From assembly GCF_032854445.1 (NCBI RefSeq), contig NC_088300.1:37540458-37604457 (forward strand): a stretch of 64,000 nt of DNA. Reading direction: 5' to 3'. The notes under the pieces were generated by a model, which was not told the DNA's origin, ran no database searches, and saw only the letters and a program-made list of their open reading frames with translations. The stretch comes from Liolophura sinensis. Lineage: Eukaryota; Mollusca; Polyplacophora; Chitonida; Chitonidae. Shown one piece after another: positions 46,606 through 58,085 of this stretch (its first letter is position 1; each line of letters opens with the position of its first letter). The translations under genes were made by a program, and so were the position numbers.

Positions 46606-47640
46606 TAATGGCTTTTTGCATCAGACCGATAACATTCAAAATCAGAACCAAAAGGAATTAATTAGTTGAAATTCAAAAGCCAGTCAAAATCTGAAAACAG
46701 AGTTAAATATAGATAGTATACAATATCCCGAAATGTTTGCAAATATTTGGATACCACAGTGACATAAAGCTCTGCATTGAAGTTCAGGGGAGTGGGGTAT
46801 GTAATGGAATCCCCATGTCTGTCTGTAAAAGGGATTTTGTCCAGGCAAATCCTTCTAAAGTTCTGCACTAATTTCTGTGAAAATTTCCATGCAAAATATT
46901 CGAGTTATTTGCTGCAGTGTAAATAAAGTTGCCCAGAATCAGGTTTATAATGTGATATAGCTTTAACAAATGTACTGCTTGTAAGATACACATACATCTG
47001 TCCTATGAGCTGAATTGTGCTTCCCAGTTTTTATGACAATCAGCTCAATATTTACCAAGTTACCTTCTTCAGATACTTGGAGTACTGATGCTTTCTCACA
47101 AAAGTACAATTAGCCAAAAGGTCATATTGTTAACACAATCCATTGGGAGGTGTTCCTATTTCAAGGTGTGATGTTATACCCATTCTTATTATGTCTTTTT
47201 TTTTTACTGTAGGAACATGTAAAAAAAAAATGCCACATATATTGTTTTGTTTTTTACCTTTATATTACTTTAACTATTACGCAGTGCCACCTTTTACATA
47301 TATTTACATATATTCACAGTGATAAGATGAAGGGAATTCAAATTCAAACATTATTGAGCTGGCAGGCAGAGGGTATTCCATAGATGGGAATTTTAGTTTA
47401 CATAATTAATTACAGTATCACCTGTGTATAAAAAGCCATCTAATAATAGAGATAAATGATCTGTGTGTTTCCACAAAATATACAATCAGTCCTCAGATGT
47501 TATTGATGCACTCTAAACAGAGCATGGTACGGTTCACAATCAAATCCTGATTGCAGCACATTATTACTTCATAGTGTACACAGGAGATGAAAAGCATTCG
47601 GTATCACCAATAAAAGGATGCACAGCACATTTTACCTGCA
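46606..47640. other. Unassigned AT-rich sequence
   Basis: No supported gene and no shared repeat. Confidence 0.5.
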
Positions 47641-47757
47641 AGTAATTACGCATACTTCATTTTGGATTAAAGGCGGCCTCAACTTAATTTGCACATCTGG
47701 GAGCATAATTAAAATGCGTTTGCTGAGAATGAGATGGAGCTTCTCAAAGTTTCTCAG

Positions 47758-47857
47758 AGCAGACAGTAGAGTGCGCGGATCAAAGCGCGGAGTTCAGCTG
47801 TCCATGCACAATGACTTCTCTGTGCTCGCCTCTGTGAACATCCTGTATATCGTGCAG
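47758..47857 (+). CDS. Candidate 100-nt exon with strong donor
   Basis: Followed by cgtgcag|gtgagaa, a consensus donor. A possible acceptor is cttctcaaagtttctcag. In phase 0 relative to the donor the frame is open far upstream (to about 47618) and reads SKRGVQLSMHNDFSVL and onwards. It is locally GC-richer than its flanks, and part of it (DFSVLASVN) resembles a translated segment at 45991-46017. No family recognised. Confidence 0.25.
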
Positions 47858-49007
47858 GTGAGAATATGTTACATAGTTTTTGTACTAATCTCCAAGACAG
47901 AGTTATGAGTTACTTACAGCATTAATATTCAGCCGTATTATTGTCCCCGCAAACATCAAGGTGAAGCAAAAAAAAAAAAATATCGTCTGATTAATCGTGT
48001 TTGAAGCTATCTGCCTGAATTTTTCTATAATCCCCGCCAAGAAGAACTCAGCCCATACCTGTGTTTTCTTGGCATAAAAACAATAGGATACATTTTGTTT
48101 ATTGGTGGACAGTGTGTCTATGTATGCTCCATACTGTATGACTAATACGTGAGGAAGTGACTGTTGTGGTATGTTGTGTGTGTGTAGGGACAAAAACTCT
48201 GTGATGACCACAATTACTGACGACCACAGCTAATTAAGCAAATCCCCCCAATCAGCTAAGACACTACCAACACTATAGAGGGTTTTTGTGATGAAAACTG
48301 TGCAAATTCTCACCGTCATTACCTCTAACAATGGTGAATAATGGAGACTGGATGAGACAAGTGTACATTGGGAGCTAGGATTAGAGGATCGCCACTAATT
48401 CATCACCATGTATGACAACAGCCATTTTAGTACACCTTCACTGCTCTCAAGAGTCATTTGACAAGTGACCAACGTGTCTTAGATAATTAGCACTAAAGAC
48501 GGTACAAGAGAACAGCTAGTTCCTACATGTACATCTTGTGATGGGTCTGTAGCAGGATGGGGCTATCAGTTGTCCATCACACAATTAACCTGCCCATCTG
48601 ACCTCATCTGCCCTGGGCTCCATGCATTCTCACCTGTTCACTACTTCATGGGGTAAATCAAAAGGTAAAGGTTTACCTGTCACAATAGGTAACACAAGAT
48701 CGTGGGAGATAATTATGAAGTACATGAAAGAAAAACATCTGCAGTTTGCCTGCAGTTTGGGGAGTAACCACGTCATCTACTTGTAAGTTGTACAAGGGTA
48801 TGTTTGGCCACTAATCACTACACTACCTGCCACTGTTCCAATGTTGTCATGATTTACCCTTAAATATGCACACATGGAAGGTCATTTTTAGACAGATAGT
48901 TTAAAAAAAAGTTTACTGGTACAAATTTATCCATTTTCTTATAACAATTAATAATAATAATTGTGGTAGCCTAAAATTGATCCTTCTCAGTATACTGGGA
49001 GTTGTAA
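47858..49007. other. Non-repetitive block
   Basis: From 48190 to about 48830 the sequence is free of simple repeats and rich in words such as acagctaattaagcaaat and ccactaattcatcacc. Conserved non-coding DNA is a plausible reading but not demonstrable here. A minus-strand donor near 48637 has no convincing exon. Confidence 0.25.
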
Positions 49008-49888
49008 ATTACATGAAGCTATAAGTATATTGTGAACCCCTTCAATAATGGCCTCAGCTGAACATGTTACATGAAGCTATAAGCAGACTGTAAACCCCTT
49101 CAATAAAGGCCTCAGCTGAACATGTTACATGAAGCTGTAAGCACACTGTGAACCCCTTCAATAAAGGCCTCAGCTGAACATGTTACATGAAGCTGTAAGC
49201 ACACTGTGAACCCCTTCAATAAAGGCCTCAGCTGAACATGTTACATGAAGCTGTAAGCATACTGTGAACCCCTTCAATAAAGGCCTCAGCTGAACATGTT
49301 ACATGAAGCTGTAAGCACACTGTGAACCTCTTCAACAAAGGCCTCAGCTGAACATGTTACATGAAGCTGTAAGCACACTGTGAACCCCTTCAATAAAGGC
49401 CTCAGCTAAACATGTTACATGGAGCTGTAAGCATACTGTGAATCTCTTCAATAAAGGCCTCAGCTGAATATGTTACATGAAGCTGTAAGCACACTGTGAA
49501 CCTCTTCAACAAAGGCCTCAGCTGAACATGTTACATGAAGCTACAGGCATACTGTGAATCTCTTCAATAAAGGCCTCAGCTGAACATGTTACATGAAGCT
49601 ACAGGCATACTGTAAACCTCTTCAATAAAGGCCTCAGCTGAACATGTTACATGAAGCTATAGGCATACTGTAAACCCCTTCAACAAAGGCCTCAGCTGAA
49701 CATGTTACATGAAGCTATAAGCATACTGTGAACCCCTTCAATAAAGGCCTCAGTTGAACATGTTACATGAAGCTACAGGCATACTGTAAACCTCTTCAAT
49801 AAAGGCCTCAGCTGAACATGTTACATGAAGCTATAAGCATACTGTGAACCCCTTCAATAAAGGCCTCAGCTGAACATGTTACATAACC
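49008..49888. repeat. 58-bp minisatellite, 15 copies
   Basis: The unit contains gaacatgttacatgaagctg, taagcacactgtgaac and cttcaataaaggcctcagct. Length is almost constant. Substitution variants (ctataa/ctgtaa/ctacag, cccctt/cctctt) form runs. Confidence 0.96.
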
Positions 49889-50623
49889 ACATCACAACGC
49901 CTTATTGTTTTCTTCTTAATCTTTCCAAAATTAGCATTAATAATGTAAAATATTGATCATATCATGACATCACTTTTACATACTCCATGATTACTCCAGC
50001 ATAGACATACAGCAGTCGGATGTGCCATTAATAAACGGAAAAAAAAATGTTGACTCTTATTAATTTCCCTCCGTATTTCCCATGCCCTTTAATCCCTAAA
50101 TAACTGTCATGGGTAATACCATGTGAACTGTTTTTGGTTCTAATTATGAAATGTTGCCATCACTATTTAACCTTAGCAAGGATGCATTCCTCAGGACTAT
50201 ATAAAAAGAGGGGAGTTATTTTAAGTTACATGTAGTTCAAACCTCTATCACCTGCTTACCCAGTTCTGCCTGCAAAAGATCTTTGTTCACCTCTAGCTCT
50301 GACAATACAACACAAACATAAAATCCCTCCAGTCACTCAGTTTGTAAATTAGGCAACAGGCTGGGGATTTCTTCATCAACAAAAGAATTAATACACAAAA
50401 TGCTCATGTAAACAGGACACCTCAGCCCTGCGATGTAGAGTCTTGTAGCCCAAACAATACAAGAAGGAGGAAGTAAATAATAACCACCAACCCCACCCTT
50501 CTTTTACTGTCAGTGGGAATTTAAAGTCTGGTTGACTAGAATGGATGTCTCCAAACAAGGTTTGGGCAATATTGGCATAAAACTTTCAAGAGGAGGCATC
50601 ATACAAGCCTGTAGGTTAGAGTA
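49889..50623. other. Unassigned sequence
   Basis: Unique DNA. No supported gene. Confidence 0.5.
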
Positions 50624-50955
50624 GGTGAGTGAATGCTTGGGGTTTAACGTATACTTAACAATTATTCAGTCATATGATGATGAAGGAATCCTTAGAGTGC
50701 ATGTAATGTGCCTCCTTGTTACAGGGAAGCTTTCCACCGCTCTTTTTATCTAGTGCTGCTTCACTGAGATGCCTTACCAAAGGCAACTAAGCCGCCCCGC
50801 CTGAGCCATTATACTGATACGGGTCAACCAGTTACTGCACTATCCCCTCCATGGTGATCACCAAGCAAGGAAGTTACAGCTTCCTATTTTAAGGTCTTAA
50901 GTGAGACTTGACCCAGGATTAACCCTCTTGTAGCTGATGCTCTACCTGTGGGTTG
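50624..50955 (-). mobile_element. Family C SINE-like element, minus strand, most complete copy
   Basis: Left end gagtgaatgcttggggttta and acgtatacttaacaatta. Middle tccttagagtgcatgtaatg, gcttcactgagatgccttac and gccccgcctgagccattata. Right end acttgacccaggattaaccc and gatgctctacc, which resembles the T-arm and acceptor side of a tRNA in reverse. I recognise this sequence type as a common interspersed element in molluscan genomes, from memory and not checked. It runs directly into a 40-bp minisatellite. Confidence 0.75.
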
Positions 50956-52150
50956 AGGGTAAAACTGGAGAGGCATTATAAAAGCTTGTGGGTTATAGGT
51001 AAAACTGGAGACGCATCATAAAGGCTTGTGGACTGGGGATATAACTGGAGACGCATCATAAATGCTTGTGGGTTGGGGGAAAAACTGGAGACGCATCATA
51101 AGGGCTTGTGGGTTGGGGATAAAACTGGAGATGCATCATAAAGGATTGTGGGTTGGGGATAAAACTGGAGACACATCATATAGGCTTGTGGATTGGGGGT
51201 AAAACTGGAGAGGCATTATTAAAGATTGTAGGTTGGGGCTAAAACTGGAGAGGCATCATAAAGGCTTGTAGGTTAGGAATAAAACTGGAGAGGCATCATG
51301 AAGGCTTGTGGGTTGGGGGTAAAACTGGAGATGCATCATAAAGGCTTGTAGGTCAGGGTAAAACTGGAGACGCATCATTAAGGCTTGTGGGTTGGGGGTA
51401 AAACTGGAGACGCATCATAAAGGCTTGTAGGTCAGGGTAAAACTGGAGACGCATCATTAAGGCTTGTGGATTGGGGGTAAAACTGGAGACGCATCATAAA
51501 GGCTTGTAGGTTGGGGGTAAAAATGGACAGGCATCATACAGTCTTGTGGATTGGGGTAAAACTGGACAGGCATCATAAAGGCTTGTAGGTTGGGGGTAAA
51601 ATTGGACAGGCATCATAAAGGCTTGTGGATTGGGGGTAAAACTGGAGAGGCATCATAAAGGCTTGTGGGTTGGGGGTAAAACTAGAGAGGCATCATAAAG
51701 GCTTGTGGACTGGGGATAAAACTGGAGAGGCATTATTAAAGATTGTAGTTTGGGGGTAAAACTGGAGAGGCATCATAAAGGCTTGTGGACTGGGGATAAA
51801 ACTGGAGACACATCATAAAGGCTTGTAGGTTGGGGGTAAAATTGGACAGGCATCATAAACACTTGTGGGTTGGGGGTAAAACTGGAGAGGCATCATAAAG
51901 GCTTGTGGATTGGGGGTAAAACTGGAGACGATCGTAAACGCTTGTGGATTGGGGGTAAAACTGGAGAGGCATCATAACGGCTTGTGGGTTGGGAATAAAA
52001 CTAGAGACGCATCATAAACGCTTGTGGGTTTGGGGTTAAACTGGAGAGGTATCATAAAGGCTTGTGGATTGGGGGTAAAACTGGAGAGGCATCATAAAGG
52101 CTTGTGGATTGGGGGTAAAACTGGAGAGGCATAACAAAAGCCTAGATGGT
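50940..52150. repeat. 40-bp minisatellite, about 30 copies
   Basis: The unit contains gggggtaaaactggagaggc and atcataaaggcttgtggatt. It starts at the head end of the family C element (gtgggttgagggtaaaac) and decays at its right end (52140-52200). Confidence 0.96.
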
Positions 52151-52319
52151 TTTGAGGTATAGCTAGAGAGGCAATCAAAGTGGCCTGTGGATTTGAGGAA
52201 TAGATGGATAGGCAGAAAAGACGGCCGAAAATTTGGCGTAAAATCGGCCTGACAAAAAAAAAAAACAACAAATAAAACCGCAGGCCAAGCATGAGATGTC
52301 AATGTATGGACAACTGTAA

Positions 52320-52560
52320 GTTCGACTTTCTAATATATGGCGGCCTGATAAAGATATAACAAATTTATTATTCCTCGAAAATGCAGGAAACACCGTTCTT
52401 GGCCGTTGCTAACCACAGCGAGATGTTACAAGAGATACCTATAAGCTGAAAGTGCTTGACAACAAATTATCTGCCTTGGCTGGTGTGCGCATGTGCGCTC
52501 GTATCGCTGCAAACACTTCGCTTTTTGCGTCAACTAAAAGTGAAACTAACGTTGACTTCT
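52320..52560. promoter_or_regulatory. Candidate CpG-rich promoter with YY1-like and NRF1-like motifs
   Basis: The patch has far more CpG than its surroundings. A YY1-type word (atatggcggcc, core at 52337-52344, plus orientation) and an NRF1-type palindrome (tgcgcatgtgcgc, 52486-52498) lie about 150 bp apart. Both motif types are typical of TATA-less housekeeping promoters in animals. Several further CpGs follow (cgtatcgctgc, cttcgctttttgcgtc). The direction of transcription is unclear. No annotated gene can be attached, although a 44-codon ORF begins at 53057. Confidence 0.33.
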
Positions 52561-53056
52561 TCTGTGGATTGAAAATAAAAGGATCCCTTCCATAACTTGT
52601 ACACATTTAAATCCATTTCGGAGTAGTTACATGGAGAAAATCTGAAAAAGTGGTGACTTTTCTCTATTCAAAATCCGATATATCTAAGGTCACAGGCAGA
52701 AAATATGGATGAGATTGTGAGACAGCTGCACAGACGATAAAGGTCTCGATCGACTGACTGGACAAATTGTTTTTTCTATTTTTAATCCATGATAACTGAT
52801 GAAACCATCGTATTTAGGGCTGTGTGGTCTTGTTAGGTTGATTTCACTACCTTTTGGCACACGGTTCCGAAATTTTAGTACACCAAACTCGCCATGACTC
52901 CAAAAAATGATTTTGATGAGTGAAAAAGAAATTATAATTTGTGCCTGAGGTACTGTGCATTGAAATTGTGCGTTAAATTACAAACCAATTAAGAAGTAAG
53001 CTGTGACATTCCATTGTGCTGAATGTCTGAATCACCTGATAAAACGTGGCGGAAAT

Positions 53057-53191
53057 ATGTCTGAGAAATATCTGCCTCGGGCGTCAGTCCCATTTCCGTC
53101 CCTCTACAACAATAAAACTCCAGAAATTAGCGGATACTTTAGAGCAAGGCAACACAAGGGAAGGAGATCAAACAGAACCCTTCACACCTGA
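53057..53191 (+). CDS. Candidate short ORF (44 codons) downstream of the CpG patch
   Basis: ATG in fair context (ggaaatatgt). The product begins MSEKYLPRASVPFPSLYN and ends in a basic stretch before TGA. The open frame extends upstream to about 53003. Composition is more balanced and codon-like than the neighbours. There is no donor before the stop, so it would be a complete small protein or a chance ORF. No family recognised. Confidence 0.2.
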   Translation: MSEKYLPRASVPFPSLYNNKTPEISGYFRARQHKGRRSNRTLHT

Positions 53192-54478
53192 CCACCTGTC
53201 CCAGACCCTGCAGGGTTAACCATCTTATCACAGCAGACAAATCACACTGCAGATATATAACACTAACTGATCAGGGAAGTGGCTCTCAGTAATTGTTTAC
53301 AAACATAGCCGTACCCAACGCAACACTATACACACATACATACAACCCTTCCCTTGATGCAAATTGAATACAGCGAATCTGTTTTTTTTGTTTGTTTTTT
53401 TTTTTTTTTTGGTCTCCTTTTTCTTCTGTATGTACATGTATATTTATGTTCCTTTGAGCCAAGCATACATGACAATGCTGATATTAAAATGTAACTCAAT
53501 TTGGATGATAATCAAGGTCAGTGGCAAACGTGTTTTCACTGCAAAATGTCCATGCCTAGTGTCTCTAGTTCAACTTGATGATCAAGCTGAATTACATCCT
53601 CGTGGTAACATACACATCTAGCCGATATCAAACTGTGCACTCTGAAACTACACCAATAAGAATATCCGATAAATACTTAAAAAAAAAAAAAAGATGGGCA
53701 TGTGTATCCTTATGTGAAAGGTAATTAGTAGAACAAGGCAAATGGGTAGTTCCTCTTCTACATTTGTTGTATACCTGTCATCCCCCATAATGCACCTGTT
53801 CTTCAAGAGCCTACACGCAAGCAATTCCCTTTTTTTCCTTCTTTCTTCCAGGAATTTAAACAATTTCTTTTACTGTGAATGACGAAAACAACTGTGACGA
53901 AACACACAGTTGTAAATGTACTGTGAAGCTGGGATAATGTTTTCTGTTAGCCTGTGACGATTCTGTGACCTGAACATTCCCCACATGGGTTACGGATTGA
54001 TTCACACGCTGTTAGTCAGAGGCATGTGGCTGTTAAAATTTGCAACATCAACAGACCACCTTTTTAAAAATGGTTAGTCATCCTGCATTAGCAAAGATGC
54101 ACATATATCACGAAGCAATTAGAATGCGGAGAACTAAAGTTTCTTTGGAACTGGTAAATTCATCAGCCTTGCCAACATCTGAACTTTGTCTTACCACAAC
54201 TCCAGATAAACGGGAGCCTTTTTTTAATGTAACAAATGTTAATCCAACAAACAAGCGAACATATATCAACCAAATTCACTTCATTTCCAGTAATTGCACC
54301 GCAGGCTAAGATATTTTTGAACTGGTGTAGCATATTATTAAAGGGGACTTGAATGTCTCTTTATGAATGTACCACTTCCCAAGGTAGTCATATTGCACAT
54401 TTTTGTGCTTTTAATTTATTTCCTTATACTACTTTTATTATCTATATATTATTGTGTCGGCTGAAATCACCTATTCAG
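53192..54478. other. Unassigned sequence
   Basis: Poly-T and poly-A runs (53382-53410, 53680-53692). An 89-codon ORF at 54040-54309 without motifs. No supported gene. Confidence 0.45.
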
Positions 54479-54556
54479 TTCTGTGTATTGTTGGGACGCT
54501 TTATTCACATGGATTTGACTCATATACATGGTTCAGCCTCAGGGGAGTGTACACAG
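54479..54556 (+). CDS. Candidate 78-nt exon, phase 0 or 1
   Basis: Acceptor gaaatcacctattcag with a T-rich region upstream; donor gtacacag|gtaagcta is consensus. The length is a multiple of three. Both phase 0 and phase 1 are open; phase 2 has a stop. In phase 1 it reads LCIVGTLYSHGFDSYTWF and onwards, ending with one G that would join in phase to the 62451-62501 candidate. A second strong donor (caacag|gtgagt) lies 121 bp downstream at 54677, but the interval before it has stops in all frames. No family recognised. Confidence 0.27.
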
Positions 54557-54829
54557 GTAAGCTAGCAGTGGTTCCATATGGTACCATAAATTAGATCTGC
54601 ATGTGCACTTACATATCCAGTATTCGCTGGATAGCAAGTGCACAGACAACAGCAAGCTCTTGGTGAATTGACAACAGGTGAGTTCCATAACTGTCCCTCA
54701 TGTTTTCCCTACAACACAGGTATCTAAAAGTATTAAGACAACAATGCAATGTATTTTAGGTTGTTCACGTTTAATATGCACTTACTCTGAAGTTGGTGGG
54801 AAGTTATTTCCTGTATTTGTATTATTACA
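54557..54829. other. Unassigned spacer with an isolated strong donor
   Basis: Donor-like caacag|gtgagttcc after 54677. The preceding phase 0 frame from a possible acceptor at 54620 stops shortly before it. Confidence 0.4.
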
Positions 54830-54915
54830 TGTTGAATGAATGAATTCAGGACTGATTAGGGTTTAACGTCATGTCAGCAGTATTTCAGCCATATTGTGGT
54901 GAGAACATGATGGAA
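54830..54915 (-). mobile_element. Family C-like SINE 3' fragment, minus strand
   Basis: gaatgaatgaattcagga, ttagggtttaacgtcatgtc and agtatttcagccatattgtg match the layout of the other family C ends. Confidence 0.6.
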
Positions 54916-55504
54916 CCAATAAAACAGTTGTCTTTGGACATAAGAAAGATAACAAACATACAAAATCAAAACAACCAGATCCTTTTTAACCCATTTAAAT
55001 TAAAGTAAAAAGGAGTAAAATTCTGAAATCACATTAGATATAATTTGTCTAGAAAAGCCACAGAAATATCTTTTAAATATCTGATTGCATCATCACCAGC
55101 AATGCTGTCAAGCAATTGTTGTCAACCGCAACAATTAAGCAACTCAATTGGGGACACCCCGCATCAAGGACAAAATTATTTTTAAATGATATAGACCGAT
55201 TCTGTTCACTGGGATTACATGGGAAATCTCTAGCTTAATCCCTTTTTATTCCAATCTTGCCCAGACGGCTGAAGCCCTATTGTTTTCACCTTGGAGACCT
55301 CATGGATATAACACATTGATTTACAAGGGCTACGACACATCTCAGTGGTTCATGCGGAGTATACACTAGTTTATACCATTAGTTATAAGATTCAGTCACA
55401 AGTTTGCGCACCTATCTCAAGCGCCTTAACATTTAAGAAAATAAAATAAATGTTCGGTAGAAATATGTTCATGTTCTACTTTAATATACAAAGACCAAAT
55501 AAGT
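54916..55504. other. Unassigned sequence
   Basis: Probably includes diverged remains of the family C body; not resolvable by eye. Confidence 0.4.
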
Positions 55505-55600
55505 ACTTTTATTTATTTCATGATTTGATTGGCATTTTACGGCATACTGAAGAATATTTCACTTATACAACAGCCACCAGTATTATGTTGGGAGGAAACT
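55505..55600 (-). mobile_element. SINE family A 3' fragment, minus strand
   Basis: gatttgattggcattttacg, gcatactgaagaatatttca, cttatacaacagccaccagt and tgggaggaaac follow family A in reverse. A second tail-like phrase (tttatttactgattggttg) lies at about 55705-55732. Confidence 0.85.
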
Positions 55601-56774
55601 TTTACCTTGAAACCCAAAAAATCAAATGTTTGTTCTCTGCTTTTAGCTGGTTAATGAATGGTGAAGAAGTTAAACAGTTAAGGTAGTACACAAAAATTGA
55701 TCTGTTTATTTATTTATTTACTGATTGGTTGTCAGTATCTAAGGAAGAGAATCGGGTGCTATTGTGACTATTAAGAGAACTTTATTGTGGAACAAGCTTT
55801 TCTACAGAACCACTTTGAACCACCATTGTCCATGCTCTGGTGTGGCTGAGAAAACCAATCCTACACTGCCAGATAACAGTATCCAAATAGCCTACCATCA
55901 ATATTCTTGTGAATGGAAGGAAAACAAATATCAAGTTTATCAAAGTTCTGGAGAACAAGTGATGTGTTTCCCTCAGTCGCATCCTCATCCATTATGTTTA
56001 CACAGCCATGTTATGTTTTGTTTCTTTTTTAATTCTGGTTGTAACCAGTGGCTTGAGGGCCAATGCTGTGAAACCGAGTTTCCTGTTTGTCAGAAAGGAA
56101 ACTATTGAACCATGGCAATTGCATGCATACTGTATTTTTTTTATACCTGATCCATCTTGTTCAGTCACATGAGAAGAGTATCTGAGGGTCACACCAGTGG
56201 AATATGTTCTTTGTTACCTGTAGAAAATCCCACAGTGATCCTTATTTCAATATGTCAGAGATTAATTTATTCTCTGAATTATCTGGGTCAGAAAACAGAG
56301 AGACCTGGGTAGAGAGCACAATGTCAGGTGTGTCAAGGTATCCCGTCTCCTTGATACCTGCAGTCTCTCCTACCCATCACCCTGTAAAACCGTCCATCTG
56401 CCAGAGTTGGTTAACCTGTGGGACCTATGTCAGCAGGTGGTCAGATAAGGCTGAGCTTTCCCTGCTACAAGGTTAGCCTGTGTCAGCCACAGTTCTGCCT
56501 TGGTGGGAAGCAGATGAAAACACATTTTGTCAAGAGCAAGACAAACACTTGCACATTTCCCAGCACAGAGGCAGAGTTACTTTTACCTGTGTTGTTTGGT
56601 GTTTTTTTTTTTTGTTTTTTTTTGAGGGGATTAAGAAGAACAGCTGTTCACCTTAAAATGTTTTTTTTTTCTTTTGTTTTTTAAACTTCCATGAAATGTT
56701 ATTGTACTGAAATGATGTTAAATGACCTCAACTTTTGTAAGTTGTTTTTTTTTGCTGATTTCTGAGAGAGAGAC
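55601..56774. other. Unassigned sequence with a non-repetitive block at 56200-56560
   Basis: A 114-codon ORF at 55764-56108 is cysteine- and histidine-containing but starts and ends without splice support. The later block has balanced composition and no repeats, then T runs at 56599-56680. Confidence 0.35.
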
Positions 56775-56935
56775 TGACCTTACAAAGGTGTTTTGAGGTT
56801 TGTAAGAAGGTAAGATGATATCCTTTTGGAAAATGTAAGTGTCAGCGCCCAAAAAATTATTTTATAACATTTATTTGCATCCTAAAATGCACATTTGGGA
56901 ACAGTATTTTAGGTGATTTACAGTATATCTGGGCT
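56775..56935 (+). repeat. Dispersed repeat family F, copy 2
   Basis: ggtttgtaagaaggtaagat, atatccttttggaaaatgta, attttataacatttatttgc and attttaggtgatttacagta match 40490-40650 in order and orientation. Confidence 0.6.
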
Positions 56936-57554
56936 GTATGGTTGAGCTATCTGTCTGGTGTAATCAGTTCTCTCTCTGCTAAGGTCTGCGATGATGTCTT
57001 AATCAGACAGGCTCCCACCATAAGGAAATTGTGTCTCCTTCACCACACCTGCTGATATCCTATCTACACAACTGTCAGCCAGACCTCGATTAAGACACAG
57101 AGTGTACATAAAACACAATAGCTGACAAACTTTCCCACAAATTAAGCTCTGGCGTGAGGGTTAATCTGCCCGATGCTTGTGTCACTGGATAGCATGATTG
57201 CTCTGTTCTCACTGACATGCTCCCTCTTTCTTGTGCATCGCTATTCTCCTCACTCGTGGGAAAGGGCCAGGGGTGTGAGATCTGATATACAATACATTAC
57301 CCAGCTATTCTATCCAGCAGATACCATTCTCTCCTCTAGCCACTGGACACCCACATGCCACGCATGAGGAAAAAAACAGAAATTACTATTTATCAACATG
57401 CAACGATGAAATCTGGTAAAATCTGATTGACTGGGGACAGGGTGACTTTTAGGACAAAATTTGATAATGGGTCACCTAATGCTCTGCAGCTGGATACATC
57501 AAACGTTTGAGTTTTATTTCCAAATATACTGTCTAGGATGTGCTCTAACGTATC
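56936..57554. other. Non-repetitive block
   Basis: Up to about 57370 it is free of repeats and has balanced composition, with a 64-codon ORF of no recognised type. Candidate conserved non-coding DNA by composition only. Confidence 0.22.
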
Positions 57555-57800
57555 AAAGAACAAAAAAAAGTTTCTGCTTACTTCTTGGGGCGTTAAAATG
57601 GCATTAAACTATAGCTGTCCTAAGGCCCCAGCAGGCAATCCTGAAATTAAGTAGCATACAGTCATGACGTCAAAGCCGGGTGATATCTGTCAAAACAACT
57701 GTGGGCTCCCACATCCCCATTAAGGTCATCCAAGACATACATAACTTACCCAAAATTTTCAACCAGTGACGAAAAATATTCATAGCACAGAGCAGCTATG
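57555..57800 (+). repeat. Dispersed repeat family D, copy 2
   Basis: Matches 10485-10760: cttcttggggcgttaaaatg, gcattaaactatagctgtcc, caatcctgaaattaagtagc and gatatctgtcaaaacaactg. A minus-strand splice-like pair inside it (57750-57795) is attributed to the repeat. Confidence 0.65.
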
Positions 57801-57984
57801 AAAAAGTATAGACAATGCCAAAAAAGAGGAATGTTTTTTTTCTTCTCATTTTGTAAAATAATTCATGAAGAGGAACTTTAAAATGAAGATAATGGTTTTA
57901 AGGAAAAGCAGACAGTGTACAGACATTACGGTTTAAAAAAAAAAACAGCAAGAAATTCAAGTAAATTGATACTTTCTTGCTTTT

Positions 57985-58085
57985 CCTTAAGAAAATAATC
58001 TTTTCCTTTTCACGAATCCTTGAAGTACCTCTCCTTAACAAAATAATCTTTTCCTTTTCACGAATCCTTGCAGTATCTCCTAGAT
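57985..58085. repeat. Two-copy tandem repeat of about 54 bp
   Basis: aaaataatcttttccttttc and acgaatccttg occur twice in direct order (near 57992 and 58040). Confidence 0.88.

Noticed and set aside
55764-56108. 114-codon plus-strand ORF with several Cys and His
   Set aside because: No recognisable domain spacing, no splice sites at its ends, and length within chance expectation for this composition.
57750-57795. 46-nt minus-strand exon-like interval open in two frames
   Set aside because: Falls inside dispersed repeat D, which is present elsewhere without these sites.
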